Assembly: GCF_000007665.1 (NCBI RefSeq)
Contig: NC_006087.1
Location: 1,550,001 to 1,614,000, forward strand
DNA from: Leifsonia xyli subsp. xyli str. CTCB07
GTDB lineage: Bacteria > Actinomycetota > Actinomycetes > Actinomycetales > Microbacteriaceae
DNA: 64,000 nt
Reading direction: 5' to 3'
Made by a program: the position numbers and the translations under genes. This document shows, one piece after another, positions 37,329-47,671 of this stretch. The first letter of the stretch is position 1; every line of letters starts with the position of its first letter. Below the pieces are notes generated by a model. It searched no databases. It was not told the origin of the DNA and worked only from the letters and a program-made list of their open reading frames with translations.

Positions 37329-38405
37329 CTAAGCCGCCGAGAGCCCGGTCCGGATGAGCGCCACCACACGGTCGGAGCCATCGCGGACGCCGACACTCGC
37401 CGCGCGCTCCGCCATCTCAGCCACACGGGCACGGTCGGCCAGCAGCGGGAGCAGCTGCGCGTCCACCCAGGCGGGGAGGAAACCAGCGTCGTCGACCAGG
37501 ACGCCACCGCCAGCCGCGACCACACCGGCCGCGTTGTGGCGCTGCTCCCCATTGCCGATCGGAAACGGCACGTACACGGCGGGGACGCCGAGGGCCGCGA
37601 ACTCGCACAGGGTCGCGGCGCCCGCTCGCGCGACAGCGAAATCGGCGAGCGCGAGCGCCAGATCCATCCGGTCGCAGTAGCCGAGCAGCCGGTAGTGCGG
37701 GAGGCCGGGGTCGCTCAGTTCCCCACGACCGCCCTGAATGTGCAACACCTGCCAGCCGGCCTCCGTCAGCCGGACGGCCCGGGCGGCAATCGTCTGATTG
37801 ATCCGGCGCGCGCCGAGAGAGCCACCTGTGACGAGCAAGGTCGGCCGGTCGGCGGCAAGGCCGAATTCGGCCAGCGCGGCCGGACGCGCGGCGACCCGGT
37901 CGAGCTCCTCGATCTCCGGACGCAGCGGCATTCCGACGAACCGCGCGTGCGGAAGCCTCGTGCCCTCGAAGGCGACACCCACCCACGGCGTGTATCGGGC
38001 GCCCAGCCGGCTGGCGAGACCGGGCCGGGCGTTGGCCTCGTGGAGGATGAGCGGCACGGCCGCTTTGCGCGCGGCGGAGTACGCCGGCGCAGCCGCGTAC
38101 CCGCCGAAGCCGACCACGGCGGCGATTCCACGCGCGCGAATCAGTTCGCCGACCGCGCGGACCGAGCGCCGGTACTCCCCCGGGAAGCGCACCGCGGCAG
38201 CGTTGGGGCGGCGCGGGAACGGGAGCCTCGGGATGGTCGCCAGCTCGTAGCCGCGGGCAGGAACCAGGCGTGCCTCCAGGCCCTCCGCGGTCCCCAACAC
38301 GAGCACCTCGGCGGCGGGGTCGTCACGGCGCAGGCGGTCGGCGACGGCGAGCAGGGGGTTCACATGGCCGGCGGTGCCGCCGCCGGCCAGCAGGTAGGCG
38401 GTCAC
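37329..38405 (-). CDS. murG: UDP-GlcNAc:lipid I N-acetylglucosaminyltransferase MurG
   Basis: Membrane-associated GT28 enzyme making lipid II. The start is GTG 38405, overlapping the ftsW stop by four bases (GTGA). The 358 residues have YLLAGGGTAGHVNPLLAVA, GFGGYAAAPAY, HEANARPGLASR, LLVTGGSLGARRIN (UDP-GlcNAc binding) and YVPFPIGNGEQRHNA. The open frame upstream of 38405 is antisense-like noise overlapping ftsW. Confidence 0.96.
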   Translation of the reverse strand: MTAYLLAGGGTAGHVNPLLAVADRLRRDDPAAEVLVLGTAEGLEARLVPARGYELATIPRLPFPRRPNAAAVRFPGEYRRSVRAVGELIRARGIAAVVGFGGYAAAPAYSAARKAAVPLILHEANARPGLASRLGARYTPWVGVAFEGTRLPHARFVGMPLRPEIEELDRVAARPAALAEFGLAADRPTLLVTGGSLGARRINQTIAARAVRLTEAGWQVLHIQGGRGELSDPGLPHYRLLGYCDRMDLALALADFAVARAGAATLCEFAALGVPAVYVPFPIGNGEQRHNAAGVVAAGGGVLVDDAGFLPAWVDAQLLPLLADRARVAEMAERAASVGVRDGSDRVVALIRTGLSAA

Positions 38406-39616
38406 TCGGCCGCACCCTTCGCGGCGCGGGCGTTCTGGCGGGCGAAGGAGAGGACGATTCCGATCGCGATCATAGAACTGATCATGGCAGTCCCACCCGC
38501 GGAGATCAGTGGGAGCGGGACGCCGAGCACGGGGATGACACCGAGGACCACCGCGATGTTCACGAACGCCTGCCCGATCAGCCAGACCATGATCGCCGCC
38601 GTGGTCACCCACGCGAACGGATCGGCGGAGGCCTGGATGATGCGCAGGAACACGAAGGCCAGGACCACGAAGAGCAAGAGGGCGACGACCGCGCCGATGA
38701 GGCCCAATTCCTCGCCGATGATCGCGAAGATGAAGTCGGTGTCGGCCGCCGGCAGCCAGGACCACTTCGAGTGCGAGTTGCCGAGGCCGACGCCGACGAC
38801 ACCACCGGAGGCGAGCGCGTAGAAGCCGTTGTCGATCTGCCAGTTGACATCGGGGTTCGCCGCGCTGGAACCGCCGAACAGCGCGGCGATGCGGCCGAGG
38901 CGGCTGGCGCTGGAGGTCGCGACGAAGAACGCCAGAATTCCGATCCCCACCACCCCCACGAACAAATACCGCAGCCGGACACCGGCGAAGTACATGCCCC
39001 CAAGCACGAACCCGGCCATGACCATGGTCGTCCCGAGGTCGCCGCCGAGCACCACCAGCCCGATCGCACCGCCCGCGACGGGGAGGACCGGGATGGCGAC
39101 GTGCCGCCAGTCGCTCAGCCGATCGGCTTTGCGGGCGAGCACCACCCCGAGCCAGACCACCAGGGCGATTTTGATCGCCTCCGAGGGCTGCACGGTCTGC
39201 GAGCCGATGCGCAGCCAGTTGCGGTTGCCGCCGATCTCGACGCCGAGGGGCGTCACGAGAACGAGGAACTGCAGGAAGCAGGCCGCGGCCAGGAAGAACC
39301 AGATCGTCTTGCGCCAGAAGCGGGCCGATAGCCGCGAGACGAGGAACATGAGCGGGAGCCCGATGAGCGCATACGCGCCCTGCGACCAGAACCGCGAGAA
39401 GAAGTTGTCGGTGTCGTTGTGGGACTCCACGGCCGACGACGAGAGCACCATGACCAGGCCGAACACCACCATGAACAGGGTCGTGCCGAGCAGCAGGAAA
39501 TAGTCGGCGGACTCACTCGAGGCCGACCGTCCCAGGGAGATTCGGGAGACGATGCCCGATAGCCGGGACGCGGGCTCAGCCGCCGGAGCCGGGACGCGAG
39601 GCGGAGCTGCCGTCAT
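38402..39616 (-). CDS. ftsW: septal peptidoglycan polymerase FtsW (SEDS)
   Basis: SEDS glycosyltransferase that polymerises lipid II with FtsI. I choose ATG 39616 ([16 protein letters not shown]), overlapping the murD end by 41 bases; the frame further upstream is antisense noise. The 404 residues contain ten hydrophobic segments and the SEDS patterns VQPSEAIKIALVVWLG, GGDLGTTMV, GNSHSKWSWLPAADTDFIFAI and the closing LPLISAGGTAMI. It is adjacent to murD and murG as in other dcw clusters. Confidence 0.95.
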   Translation of the reverse strand: MTAAPPRVPAPAAEPASRLSGIVSRISLGRSASSESADYFLLLGTTLFMVVFGLVMVLSSSAVESHNDTDNFFSRFWSQGAYALIGLPLMFLVSRLSARFWRKTIWFFLAAACFLQFLVLVTPLGVEIGGNRNWLRIGSQTVQPSEAIKIALVVWLGVVLARKADRLSDWRHVAIPVLPVAGGAIGLVVLGGDLGTTMVMAGFVLGGMYFAGVRLRYLFVGVVGIGILAFFVATSSASRLGRIAALFGGSSAANPDVNWQIDNGFYALASGGVVGVGLGNSHSKWSWLPAADTDFIFAIIGEELGLIGAVVALLLFVVLAFVFLRIIQASADPFAWVTTAAIMVWLIGQAFVNIAVVLGVIPVLGVPLPLISAGGTAMISSMIAIGIVLSFARQNARAAKGAAE

Positions 39617-41129
39617 CCGCCCCACCTCCCAAGTATTCGTTGACGGCCGCCTGGAAGAGACGCCCGCGCTCTGCATAGTCGGAGAACTGATCCATCGACG
39701 CCGCCGCCGGTGCCAGCAAGACCGTGTCCCCGTCTCGGACGAGAGCGGCGGCCAGCCGGACCGCCGTCGGCATGACGTGCTCAGTCTCGTCGGCGTCCAC
39801 CTCAACCACGGGGAGCCCAGGGGCGTGTCGCTGGAATGCGGAACGCAGCAGGTCTCGATCGGCGCCGATGAGCACTGCACCGCGAAGACGCGCGGCGTGC
39901 CTCTTCACCAGACCATCGAGGTCCACGCCCTTGAACAGCCCGCCGACCACCCAGACCACCGACGGGTAGGCCCGCAGCGATGCATCCGCGGCGTGCGGAT
40001 TGGTGGCTTTCGAATCGTCCACCCAGCTGACCCCGGCCTCGATGCGCACCAGCTCGATGCGGTGCGCGTCCAGACGGAAGGCGCTGAGCACATCCCGGAC
40101 CACCCAGGGCTCGACACCGTAGGCGCGGGCGAGCGCACTCGCGGCCAGAATGTTGGCCACGATATGCGGGGCGGCCAGGCCGGCCTCGCGCAGCTCCTCA
40201 AGCGTGGTGAGCTCGATCGCACTGTGGAGGCGATCGTCCAGGAAGGCGCGATCGCACAGGATGCCGTCCACGATCCCGAAGTCGCTCGGGCCGGGCACAT
40301 CGAGGCCGAAGCCGATCGCGCGGGCGCCCTCCACGACCTCCGTTTCCTCCACCATCCGCAGAGTGGCCTCATCCGCCCGGTTGTACACGCAGGCAACCTG
40401 CGCGTTCTCGTAGACCTTCGCCTTCGCGGCGGCATACGCCTCGAGCGAGCCGTGCCAGTCGAGGTGGTCGTCCGCGATGTTGAGGCAGGCGGCTGCGTAC
40501 GGCGAGACCTCGCCCCCGGCGTTGCGGTTGATCCAGTGCAGCTGATAGCTCGACAGCTCGACCACGAGGACATCGAAGCCCTGCGGATCGCGGATCGCGT
40601 CGAGCACGGCGACGCCGATGTTACCGCACGGCGCGACGCGGGAGCCGCCCGCGAGCAGCATGGTCGCGGTGAGCTGCACGGTCGTGGTCTTGCCATTGGT
40701 GCCCGTGACGCAGATCCAGTCGGCCGGGCTGTTTCCGCTGCCCGGAGGGGCCGTCTTGTCACGCAGCCGCCACGCCAGTTCGATGTCGCCCCAGACCGGG
40801 ATGCCCTGCTGGTCCGCCCAGAGCAGCAGCGGGTGGTCCGCGTGGAAGCCCGGGGAGACCACGATCAGCTCGGGGCCGAACGCGGTCAGCCTCTCCGGCG
40901 GTGCGCTCAGATCGGCCTGCAGCAGCAGCTCCGCGCCGATGACGTCCAGGAGCATCGCGCGCTCGTGGTCCGCCCGGGACGCGACGACGAGCACGGACGC
41001 GCCCAGCTCGGCCAGGGTGTCCGCGACGGAGAATCCGGTCACTCCGAGCCCGTACACCACGACCCGCAGGCCCGACCAGTCGGCGTGCCAGCTGGTCAGA
41101 GCGGCGAGACGCTCCTCCGATGCGGTCAT
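39576..41129 (-). CDS. murD: UDP-N-acetylmuramoylalanine--D-glutamate ligase MurD
   Basis: Adds D-Glu to UDP-MurNAc-Ala. The start ATG 41129 shares ATGA with the mraY stop. The 517 residues include [33 protein letters not shown] (ATP loop), [31 protein letters not shown] and [15 protein letters not shown]. The 3' end overlaps ftsW. A Gly/Ser-rich tail ([14 protein letters not shown]) extends beyond the usual end. Confidence 0.96.
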
Positions 41130-42241
41130 GTGGCGAGCCATTCGAGGTAGAAGGTTCCGACGCCGGCGGCCACCAGCAGTCCGCCCACGATCCAGAATCG
41201 GGCCACCACGGTGACCTCGGCCCAGCCCTTCAGCTCGAAGTGGTGGTGGATCGGGCTCATCAGGAAGATGCGGCGGCCATGCGTGAGCTTGAAGTACGCC
41301 CGCTGAACGATCACCGAACCGGCCTCGATGGCGAACAGGCCGCCGATCAGGACCAGCAGCAACTCGGTGTGGCTCAGGATCGCCAGCGCGGCGACGGCGC
41401 CGCCGAGGGCCAGCGAGCCGGTGTCCCCGGGAAAGATCTGCGCGGGCGAGGTGTTCCACCACAGGAAGCCGACGACCGCGCCGACGATCGCGGTCGCGAC
41501 CACCGCGAGGTCGAACGGATCGCGAACGTCATAGCACTTGGACAGGTTCTCGGGGTTGAGCGTCGAGCTCGCGCAGGACTGGATGGACTGCCAGAACCCG
41601 ATGATGATGTAGGCGCCGATGGCGAGGATGCTCGCTCCGGAGGCGAGACCGTCCAGCCCATCGGTCACGTTCACGCCGTTCGAGGCGGCGGCGACGATGA
41701 AGTTGATCCAGATCAGATACAGCCCGTAGCCGACCATCACGCCGATCGCACCGAAGCGGGTGATGTTGGCGAAGTCGAGACCCGGCAGGTCACGGATGAA
41801 CGAGACGCTCATCGTGGCCGGTGTGGCGCCACGCCCGTTCGGGAACATGATCACCAGGAGCGCCCACACGGTCGCGACCAACACCTGGCCGGCGACCTTC
41901 GCCCAGCCGGTGAGCCCCAGACTCCGCTCGCGGCGGGTCTTCAGGAAGTCGTCGACGAAGCCGACGGTGCCGAGCCCGACCATGAGGAAGAGGACGAGCA
42001 GCGCCGACACGCTCGTCTCGTCTCCGGTGAGGAGAAGCGCGACGAAGTAGCCGAAGAGCGTGCCGAGGATGACGACAATGCCGCCCATCGTGGCGGTGCC
42101 GCGCTTGGCGTGGTGGCTCTGCGGGCCGTCGTCGCGGATGAACTGGCCCCACTGCAGGCGGCGGAACAGCCGGATGAAGACCGGTGTCAGGAAAAGCGTG
42201 AACGCCATCGACAGTGCGCCGGAGGTCAGCAGGGCTCTCAC
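41126..42241 (-). CDS. mraY: phospho-N-acetylmuramoyl-pentapeptide transferase MraY
   Basis: Membrane enzyme forming lipid I on undecaprenyl phosphate. The start is GTG 42241, overlapping the murF stop as GTGA. The 371 residues with about ten helices show the family signatures [26 protein letters not shown] (catalytic Asp pair), [12 protein letters not shown] and [11 protein letters not shown]. Confidence 0.97.
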
Positions 42242-43665
42242 GAGAACAATTCTCCCAGTCGGTCGCCGAGGAATCGCAAGCCGGCGGAGTTGGAGGACTT
42301 GACGAGCACGGTGTCCCCGGCGCGCAACGTTTCCTTCAGGTGGTCGTAGGCCGCGTCCTGGCTTTCGAAGTAGAGCGACTCACCATCCCAGGAGCCCTCG
42401 TTGATCGCGGTGATGTGCATCCGGCGAGCCGGGGGGCCGACGACGACGAGCTGGTCGATGCCGAGACGGACCGCGAGCAGTCCGACCCGGTCGTGCTCCT
42501 CGCCCGAGAACTCGCCGAGCTCGCTCATCTCGCCGAGGACGGCGATGGTCCGCTCCCCCGGCCCGGCGATCTGCGCGAGCGTCTTCAGAGCAGCCGACAT
42601 CGAATCGGGGCTGGCGTTGTAGGCGTCGTTGATCACGGTCACGCCGCCCGCGCCGCCCAGGACCTCCATCCGCCAGCGCTCGGCGCGCTGGACCGCCTCT
42701 AGCCCTCCCACGATGCGGTCGATGCCGATACCGAGCGTGTGGGCCGCCGCCGCCGCCGCCAGCGCGTTCATGACGTGATGCTCCCCGAGCACGTGGAACC
42801 GGACCGGGCGCGATGCAGCGTCGCCCCCGTCCGCACCGGGCAGGCGCAGAACGAAGGAGGTGCCACGCGAGGTCGAGCGGATGTCGCTGGCCCGAACCGC
42901 GGCGCGGTCGTCCAGTCCGAACCACAGCACATGGGCCGCGGTCTTGTCAGCCATCGACGCCACCCGCGGATCGTCCAGGTTCAGGACGGCGACATCCGAC
43001 TCCAGCAGGTCGCTGACCATCTCCGTCTTCGCAGCGAGAGTCTTCTCGATCCCGCCGAACTCGCCGGCGTGCGCGAGGCCGACCTTGAGCACGATGCCGA
43101 TGTCGGGCCGCGCCATGCCCACCAGCCGGGCGATCTCTCCGATGCCACTCGCGCTCATCTCGGCGACGAGGTACTGCGTCCTCTCGGAGACCTCGAGCAT
43201 CGTCACCGGCGCCCCGACCTCATTGTTGAACGAGGCGCGCGGGGCGATGGTCGGGCCGCTCTGTTCCAGGATGGCGCGCAGCAGGTTCTTGGTCGTGGTC
43301 TTGCCGTTCGAGCCGGTGATCCCGACGATCCGGAGGTTCCCGAGGGCGCGGACACGGGCGATGACGTCGGCCGCGAGTTCGCCGAGGGCCACGACGGTGT
43401 CTTCCACCACCAGCTGCGGCCCGGCGACGTCGAGTTCGCGGTCCACCACGACGAGCGCGGCGCCAGAGTCGAGGGCCTGCGGCACGAACAGATGGCCGTC
43501 TGTCGTCTCGCCGGGCTTCGCGAAGAAGATCGAGCCGGGGACCACCTCGCGCGAATCGGTGGTGGAGAGGCCGTCCACGACGGTACGCGGTGTGGCGTCC
43601 GTGCCCTCGAGGAGGAGACGCCCGCGGGTCGCGGCGGCGATCTCGGACAGAGTGAGCGCGATCAT
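42238..43665 (-). CDS. murF: UDP-MurNAc-tripeptide--D-alanyl-D-alanine ligase MurF
   Basis: Adds D-Ala-D-Ala to the UDP-MurNAc tripeptide. The 475 residues contain the ATP loop [37 protein letters not shown] and [13 protein letters not shown]. The start ATG 43665 directly follows the murE stop with no gap, and the stop overlaps mraY, so translation is coupled on both sides. Confidence 0.97.
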
Positions 43666-45219
43666 CTACAGCCACCCGGCCTCTCGCAGCGCGAGACGGG
43701 CGTCGTCGCGCGCGGAATAGGGGATGCGCTCGCCCGCCGCTTCCTGGTAATCCTCGTGTCCGGGGCCGGCGTACAGCACCACGTCCCCCTCACCGGCGAG
43801 GGAAAGCGCGGTGCGGAAGGCGGTGCGCGGGTCGGGGACCTCGTACAGATCGCGCTCCGGGACGGCGTTCCGCGCCCCCTCGAGAAGGGCGGCGCGAATC
43901 GTGGCCGGATCCTCCCAGCGTGGGTGGAAGTCGGTGATCACCACGGCGTCCGCGCCGCGGGCCGCGATGGCGCCCATCTCGGCGCGCTTGGTGATGTCGC
44001 GGTCCCCGTCTGCGCCGAAGACCATGACGATCCTGCCCGCGGTCACGCGGCGCAGCGCCGCGAGCGTCGAGGAGAAGGCGTCAGGAGTGTGGCCGTAGTC
44101 GATGAAGACGACGGGACCGCGGTCGCCGGAGAGACGCTCGGCGCGGCCCGGGATGTAGGCGTCGATGCCGCCGTCGCGCTCGAGCGCGGCGCCGATGGCG
44201 TCGAGATCGTAGCCCGACTCCACCAGCATCACGATCGCAAGCGCCGCGTTCGAGGCGTTGTAGGCGCCAAGGAGAGGCACACTCGTCTCCAGCAGGCGTC
44301 CCCCGGGGCCCTCCAGTGCGAACGCGGTGCGGGCCAGGGTCTCCTCAAGGACGGTCACTCTCCAGTCGGCCTCCGATCCCGCCACGCTCGAGAGCGTCGT
44401 GACCGGGATGCGCGATTGCTCGACGAGCCTGTGCCCCCACTCGGAGTCCACTGTCACGACACCGCGACGGGCGCGGTCCGGCTGAAACAGCTCCAGCTTC
44501 GCGGCGAAGTAGTCCGGCATCGCCGTGTAGTCGTCGAGGTGGTCGTGGCTGAGGTTGGTGAAACCGGCCACGTCGAATTCGATCCCATCGACCCGGTGGC
44601 GGCTCAGCGCCTGCGCCGAGACCTCGATCGCCGCAGCGCGCACGCCTTCCTCGCGCATCCGGGCAAGGAGGGCGTGCAGCTCGGTGGCCTCGGGCGTGGT
44701 GAGTGTACTCGTGATGGCGTGCTCGCCGATCCTGCGCTCGGCCGTCGAGGTGAGTCCGGCGACGATTCCGAGCTGGCCCAGGATCGCGTACAGCAGGTAG
44801 ACGACGCTCGTCTTGCCGTTCGTGCCGGTGACGCCGAACAGCGTCGCCGCATTGTCCTCGGTGCGGTGTATCCAGGCCGCGACGGCGCCGAGCGCCGCCC
44901 GGGGGTCGGCGGTGACGACGATCGGGAGGCCCGCAGCGGCAGCGAGGTCCGCGCCGTCCCCGTCGGTGAGCACGGCGACAGCGCCAGCCTCGGCGGCGGC
45001 GGCGGCGTAGGCCGCGCCGTGGGCGTTCCGGCCGGGGACGCCGACGTAGAGATCGCCGGGCTCGACGGCGGAACTCGCGAGAGCCGCCCCGGTGACCTCG
45101 ACACCGTCGAGGTCACCCCGGACATCGAGCCCGAAGAGCGCGACCAGCTGGGCGAGCGGGCGGGCGACGGGATGCTCAGGGCGCAGAGCGGAGGGCGCCG
45201 GTCCTGTCACGGGGCTCAC
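43666..45219 (-). CDS. murE: UDP-MurNAc-dipeptide--diamino acid ligase MurE, atypical substrate motif
   Basis: Adds the third stem residue, normally a diamino acid, to UDP-MurNAc-Ala-Glu. The start is GTG 45219. The 517 residues have the ATP loop [37 protein letters not shown] and the FGADGDRD segment. Where meso-diaminopimelate enzymes have DNPR in the substrate pocket, this protein has DFHPRWEDP (residues 430-438), with one extra residue and no Asn. Microbacteriaceae have B-type peptidoglycan, with diaminobutyrate, ornithine or other residues at this position, so specificity for a different amino acid is likely. The added amino acid cannot be named from sequence. Confidence 0.95.
   Translation of the reverse strand: MSPVTGPAPSALRPEHPVARPLAQLVALFGLDVRGDLDGVEVTGAALASSAVEPGDLYVGVPGRNAHGAAYAAAAAEAGAVAVLTDGDGADLAAAAGLPIVVTADPRAALGAVAAWIHRTEDNAATLFGVTGTNGKTSVVYLLYAILGQLGIVAGLTSTAERRIGEHAITSTLTTPEATELHALLARMREEGVRAAAIEVSAQALSRHRVDGIEFDVAGFTNLSHDHLDDYTAMPDYFAAKLELFQPDRARRGVVTVDSEWGHRLVEQSRIPVTTLSSVAGSEADWRVTVLEETLARTAFALEGPGGRLLETSVPLLGAYNASNAALAIVMLVESGYDLDAIGAALERDGGIDAYIPGRAERLSGDRGPVVFIDYGHTPDAFSSTLAALRRVTAGRIVMVFGADGDRDITKRAEMGAIAARGADAVVITDFHPRWEDPATIRAALLEGARNAVPERDLYEVPDPRTAFRTALSLAGEGDVVLYAGPGHEDYQEAAGERIPYSARDDARLALREAGWL
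43906..43932 (-). other. MurE substrate-specificity motif, variant DFHPRWEDP
   Basis: These codons encode MurE residues 430-438. The aligned segment in diaminopimelate-adding enzymes is DNPRSEDP. Here Asn is replaced and one residue is inserted before Pro-Arg, while the following Glu-Asp-Pro is kept. Confidence 0.7.
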
Positions 45220-45221
45220 TT

Positions 45222-46988
45222 TCAGTAATACGGAGGATAGTCGGCCGGGCCCGACGTCGAGGGCTTCACCCGGTAAGTCTTCAGCACCTGACTCATGATC
45301 GTGTGGAACAGCGGAGCGGCTGCTGCCGATGAAGTAATGGTAGTCGGGTATCCGAGGTTGACCGAAACCACGTACTGAGGATCGTCGAGCGGCGCGATGC
45401 CCATCACGGAGACGTAGTACGAGGGCAGATAGCCCCCCTTCCCGTCCGGCTGCTGGGCGGTTCCCGTCTTCGCCGCGACGCGGTAGCCGGGGATCTGGAG
45501 CTGCCTCTTGAGCTCGCCCTTGGTCACCACCGACTCCATCATCCCGAGCGTCGTGGCGGCGGCCTGGGGCGAGACGACCGGCACCGGCTGCGGCTTCGGG
45601 AGGGTCTTCTCTTTGCCGTCGGGCTGCGTACAGCTCTCGACCATCGTGAGCGGGATGCGGGCGCCGCCGTTGGCGAGCGCCTGATACGCGCCGACCATCT
45701 GCAGCTGCGTGGCCGAGACGCCCTGGCCGAACATGGTCGCGTACTTGGTCTGGTCGTCCCAGTCCCCCACCGGGCGCAGGATGCCGTCCGACTGCCCGGG
45801 GTAGGGCAGACCGGTGTCCTCACCGATGCCGAACTTCTTGAGATAGTCGTAGCGGGTCTGGTCGCTCAGCGCCCGGCCGAGCTGCGACATGCCGGTGTTG
45901 GAGGACATCATGAGCACGCCGGTCAGCGTCAGCCGGAGCGGGGCGTGGTAGCCCGAGTCGTGCAGGTCCGCGCCGTTGCCCGACTTCCATTCGTAGGGGG
46001 CGAGCACCTGCGAGGTGGGGCTGGCCTTGCCCTGGTCGATCAGCATGGCCGCGGTCAGCGCCTTGAACGTCGAACCCGGCTCGTAGGGGTCGGTGAACGG
46101 CAGCAGATTCCAGTACGACGGGTCCGTCGCCGAGATGTTGTTCGGGTCCAGCGACGGATACTGCGCGACTGCCTTGATCTTGCCGGTCTTCGCCTCCGCG
46201 ACCGTGACGAAACCGAACGTCGAGCCGGTCGCCCGCACCTGCTGGGCCAGCGTCTGCTCGGCGAACCACTCCAGATCGCTGTCGATCGTGAGTCTCACCG
46301 TTCCGCCGTCTTTGGTGGCCTTCTGCACCACAGTGCTGCCCGGGATGGCCACGCCGTCGGCGCCGCGCTGGTACGTCTGAACGCCATTCTGCCCGGCGAG
46401 GCAGGAATTCTCGCTCGCTTCCAGGCCACCGTTGCCGCTCTGCGAGACATAGCCGAGCAGATTCCCCGCGACCGCGCCGTTCGGGTAGCTGCGGGCCTGC
46501 GTCTTAGTGAAGGTGAGCCAGGGATACGGAAGCTTGTCGAGCTTGTCGAAGGTGGTGACGCCCATCCCGCTCTTGATCAGGACGTACTTCGACTTCGGAT
46601 TCTCCTTGAGGGCCTCGTCGAACAGGGCGACGACAGCGTCGCCGCCCTGGCCCGTGATCGCGCCGATCTTCGCTGCCGCCTGCACCATCCGCTCGCGGCC
46701 TTTGGCGACGGCGTCCGACGGGGAGGCCTGAGCCGTGTAGGTGTAGATCGTCGTGGCGAGGACCTTGCCGGAGTCGTCCACGATGTCCCCGCGATCGCCG
46801 TACAGCGTCGTCGAGTCTTCCTTGGCGCTCTCCGACTTCTTCTGCAGTGCCTCGGCGTTCACCACCTGGATGTCCACCAGCTTGCCGCCCAGGATCATCA
46901 CCGACACGGCGACGCCGACAGCAGTGAGTGCGGTGCGGCGCCGGAGCGTCTTCTTGTCGGACATTCCGCGGCTACCGTTCTTCCCCAT
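45222..46988 (-). CDS. ftsI: septal penicillin-binding protein FtsI (PbpB)
   Basis: Class B PBP, the septal transpeptidase. The 588 residues have a short cytoplasmic N-terminus, one membrane helix (TALTAVGVAVSVMILGGKLV, about 20-40), a dimerisation domain and the transpeptidase with the three catalytic motifs: STFK in EPGSTFKALTAAM, SSN in MMSSNTGMSQLG and KTG in VAAKTGTAQ. No PASTA domains at the C-terminus. The start could be ATG 46988 (MGKNGSRG, used here) or ATG 46964 (MSDKK). It adjoins the ftsL-like gene. Confidence 0.96.
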   Translation of the reverse strand: MGKNGSRGMSDKKTLRRRTALTAVGVAVSVMILGGKLVDIQVVNAEALQKKSESAKEDSTTLYGDRGDIVDDSGKVLATTIYTYTAQASPSDAVAKGRERMVQAAAKIGAITGQGGDAVVALFDEALKENPKSKYVLIKSGMGVTTFDKLDKLPYPWLTFTKTQARSYPNGAVAGNLLGYVSQSGNGGLEASENSCLAGQNGVQTYQRGADGVAIPGSTVVQKATKDGGTVRLTIDSDLEWFAEQTLAQQVRATGSTFGFVTVAEAKTGKIKAVAQYPSLDPNNISATDPSYWNLLPFTDPYEPGSTFKALTAAMLIDQGKASPTSQVLAPYEWKSGNGADLHDSGYHAPLRLTLTGVLMMSSNTGMSQLGRALSDQTRYDYLKKFGIGEDTGLPYPGQSDGILRPVGDWDDQTKYATMFGQGVSATQLQMVGAYQALANGGARIPLTMVESCTQPDGKEKTLPKPQPVPVVSPQAAATTLGMMESVVTKGELKRQLQIPGYRVAAKTGTAQQPDGKGGYLPSYYVSVMGIAPLDDPQYVVSVNLGYPTTITSSAAAAPLFHTIMSQVLKTYRVKPSTSGPADYPPYY

Positions 46989-47671
46989 CAGTGCGTCACC
47001 GGTGTCGGCAACGCTCCTTCCAACGGTACGGACGGAGTCTCGGTCCGCGTGGATGCCGCACCCCCGCTTGCGGAATTCCCAGCTTGCGCCGTCGCGCTCT
47101 GCGGCAGGCCCCGAGCGGTCACCGGCGGGACGCCCTGCAACTGCGCGTTCGGAACCAGATTGCTCTGAGCCCCGGTGACCGTGCCGGCCGCACCCGTCGC
47201 TGCGAGCGGCGCCCCGAGCACCGCCCCGTCCGACAGCCGGAGGTAGGCCGGGTTGCTGTTGCTGACCATGCCGAGCGCGTTCGCGTTCGCGGCGAGGTTC
47301 TGCGGAGAGGCGAGCCGGGCGAGGTCCTCGGAGGCCGCCTGGTACGACCGTTGCAACTCCGTCTGCTTCGACTGCAGCGAACCCAGCTGGTACGCGCCCT
47401 GCGAGATCCCGATGCTGAGGAGCAGCTGGACCACCACGATCGCGAGCAGCGCAGAGACCGCGATCACCGCGTACAGCGCGCGCGGCCGGGCCCGGCGCTG
47501 GCTCCGGGTGCTGACGATTTCGAGGTGGACCCGGCGATCCCGCCCGGCTCGCTCGTGTCGTTCCTCCCGCTCCGGCAGCACCGCTGCCGTCGCCGCCTGA
47601 CTCACGCCGACCGGCCCCCCGCTCCAGAGAACGGTCGGCCGGCGGCGACTCCCCACCAGGTTCGTGCTCAT
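46988..47671 (-). CDS. FtsL-like bitopic division protein
   Basis: A 227-residue protein with a basic cytoplasmic part (about 1-65, containing [14 protein letters not shown]), one membrane helix ([22 protein letters not shown], about 68-90), a short coiled coil ([24 protein letters not shown]) and a long disordered Ala/Gly/Thr/Pro tail. Topology and position between rsmH and ftsI identify it as the FtsL equivalent. Sequence identity in this family is always low, so the assignment rests on context and topology. The ATG shares ATGA with the rsmH stop. Confidence 0.85.
   Translation of the reverse strand: MSTNLVGSRRRPTVLWSGGPVGVSQAATAAVLPEREERHERAGRDRRVHLEIVSTRSQRRARPRALYAVIAVSALLAIVVVQLLLSIGISQGAYQLGSLQSKQTELQRSYQAASEDLARLASPQNLAANANALGMVSNSNPAYLRLSDGAVLGAPLAATGAAGTVTGAQSNLVPNAQLQGVPPVTARGLPQSATAQAGNSASGGAASTRTETPSVPLEGALPTPVTH

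Noticed and set aside
42739..45228. 829-residue plus-strand frame opposite murF and murE
   Set aside because: Antisense shadow; both Mur ligases are complete on the minus strand.
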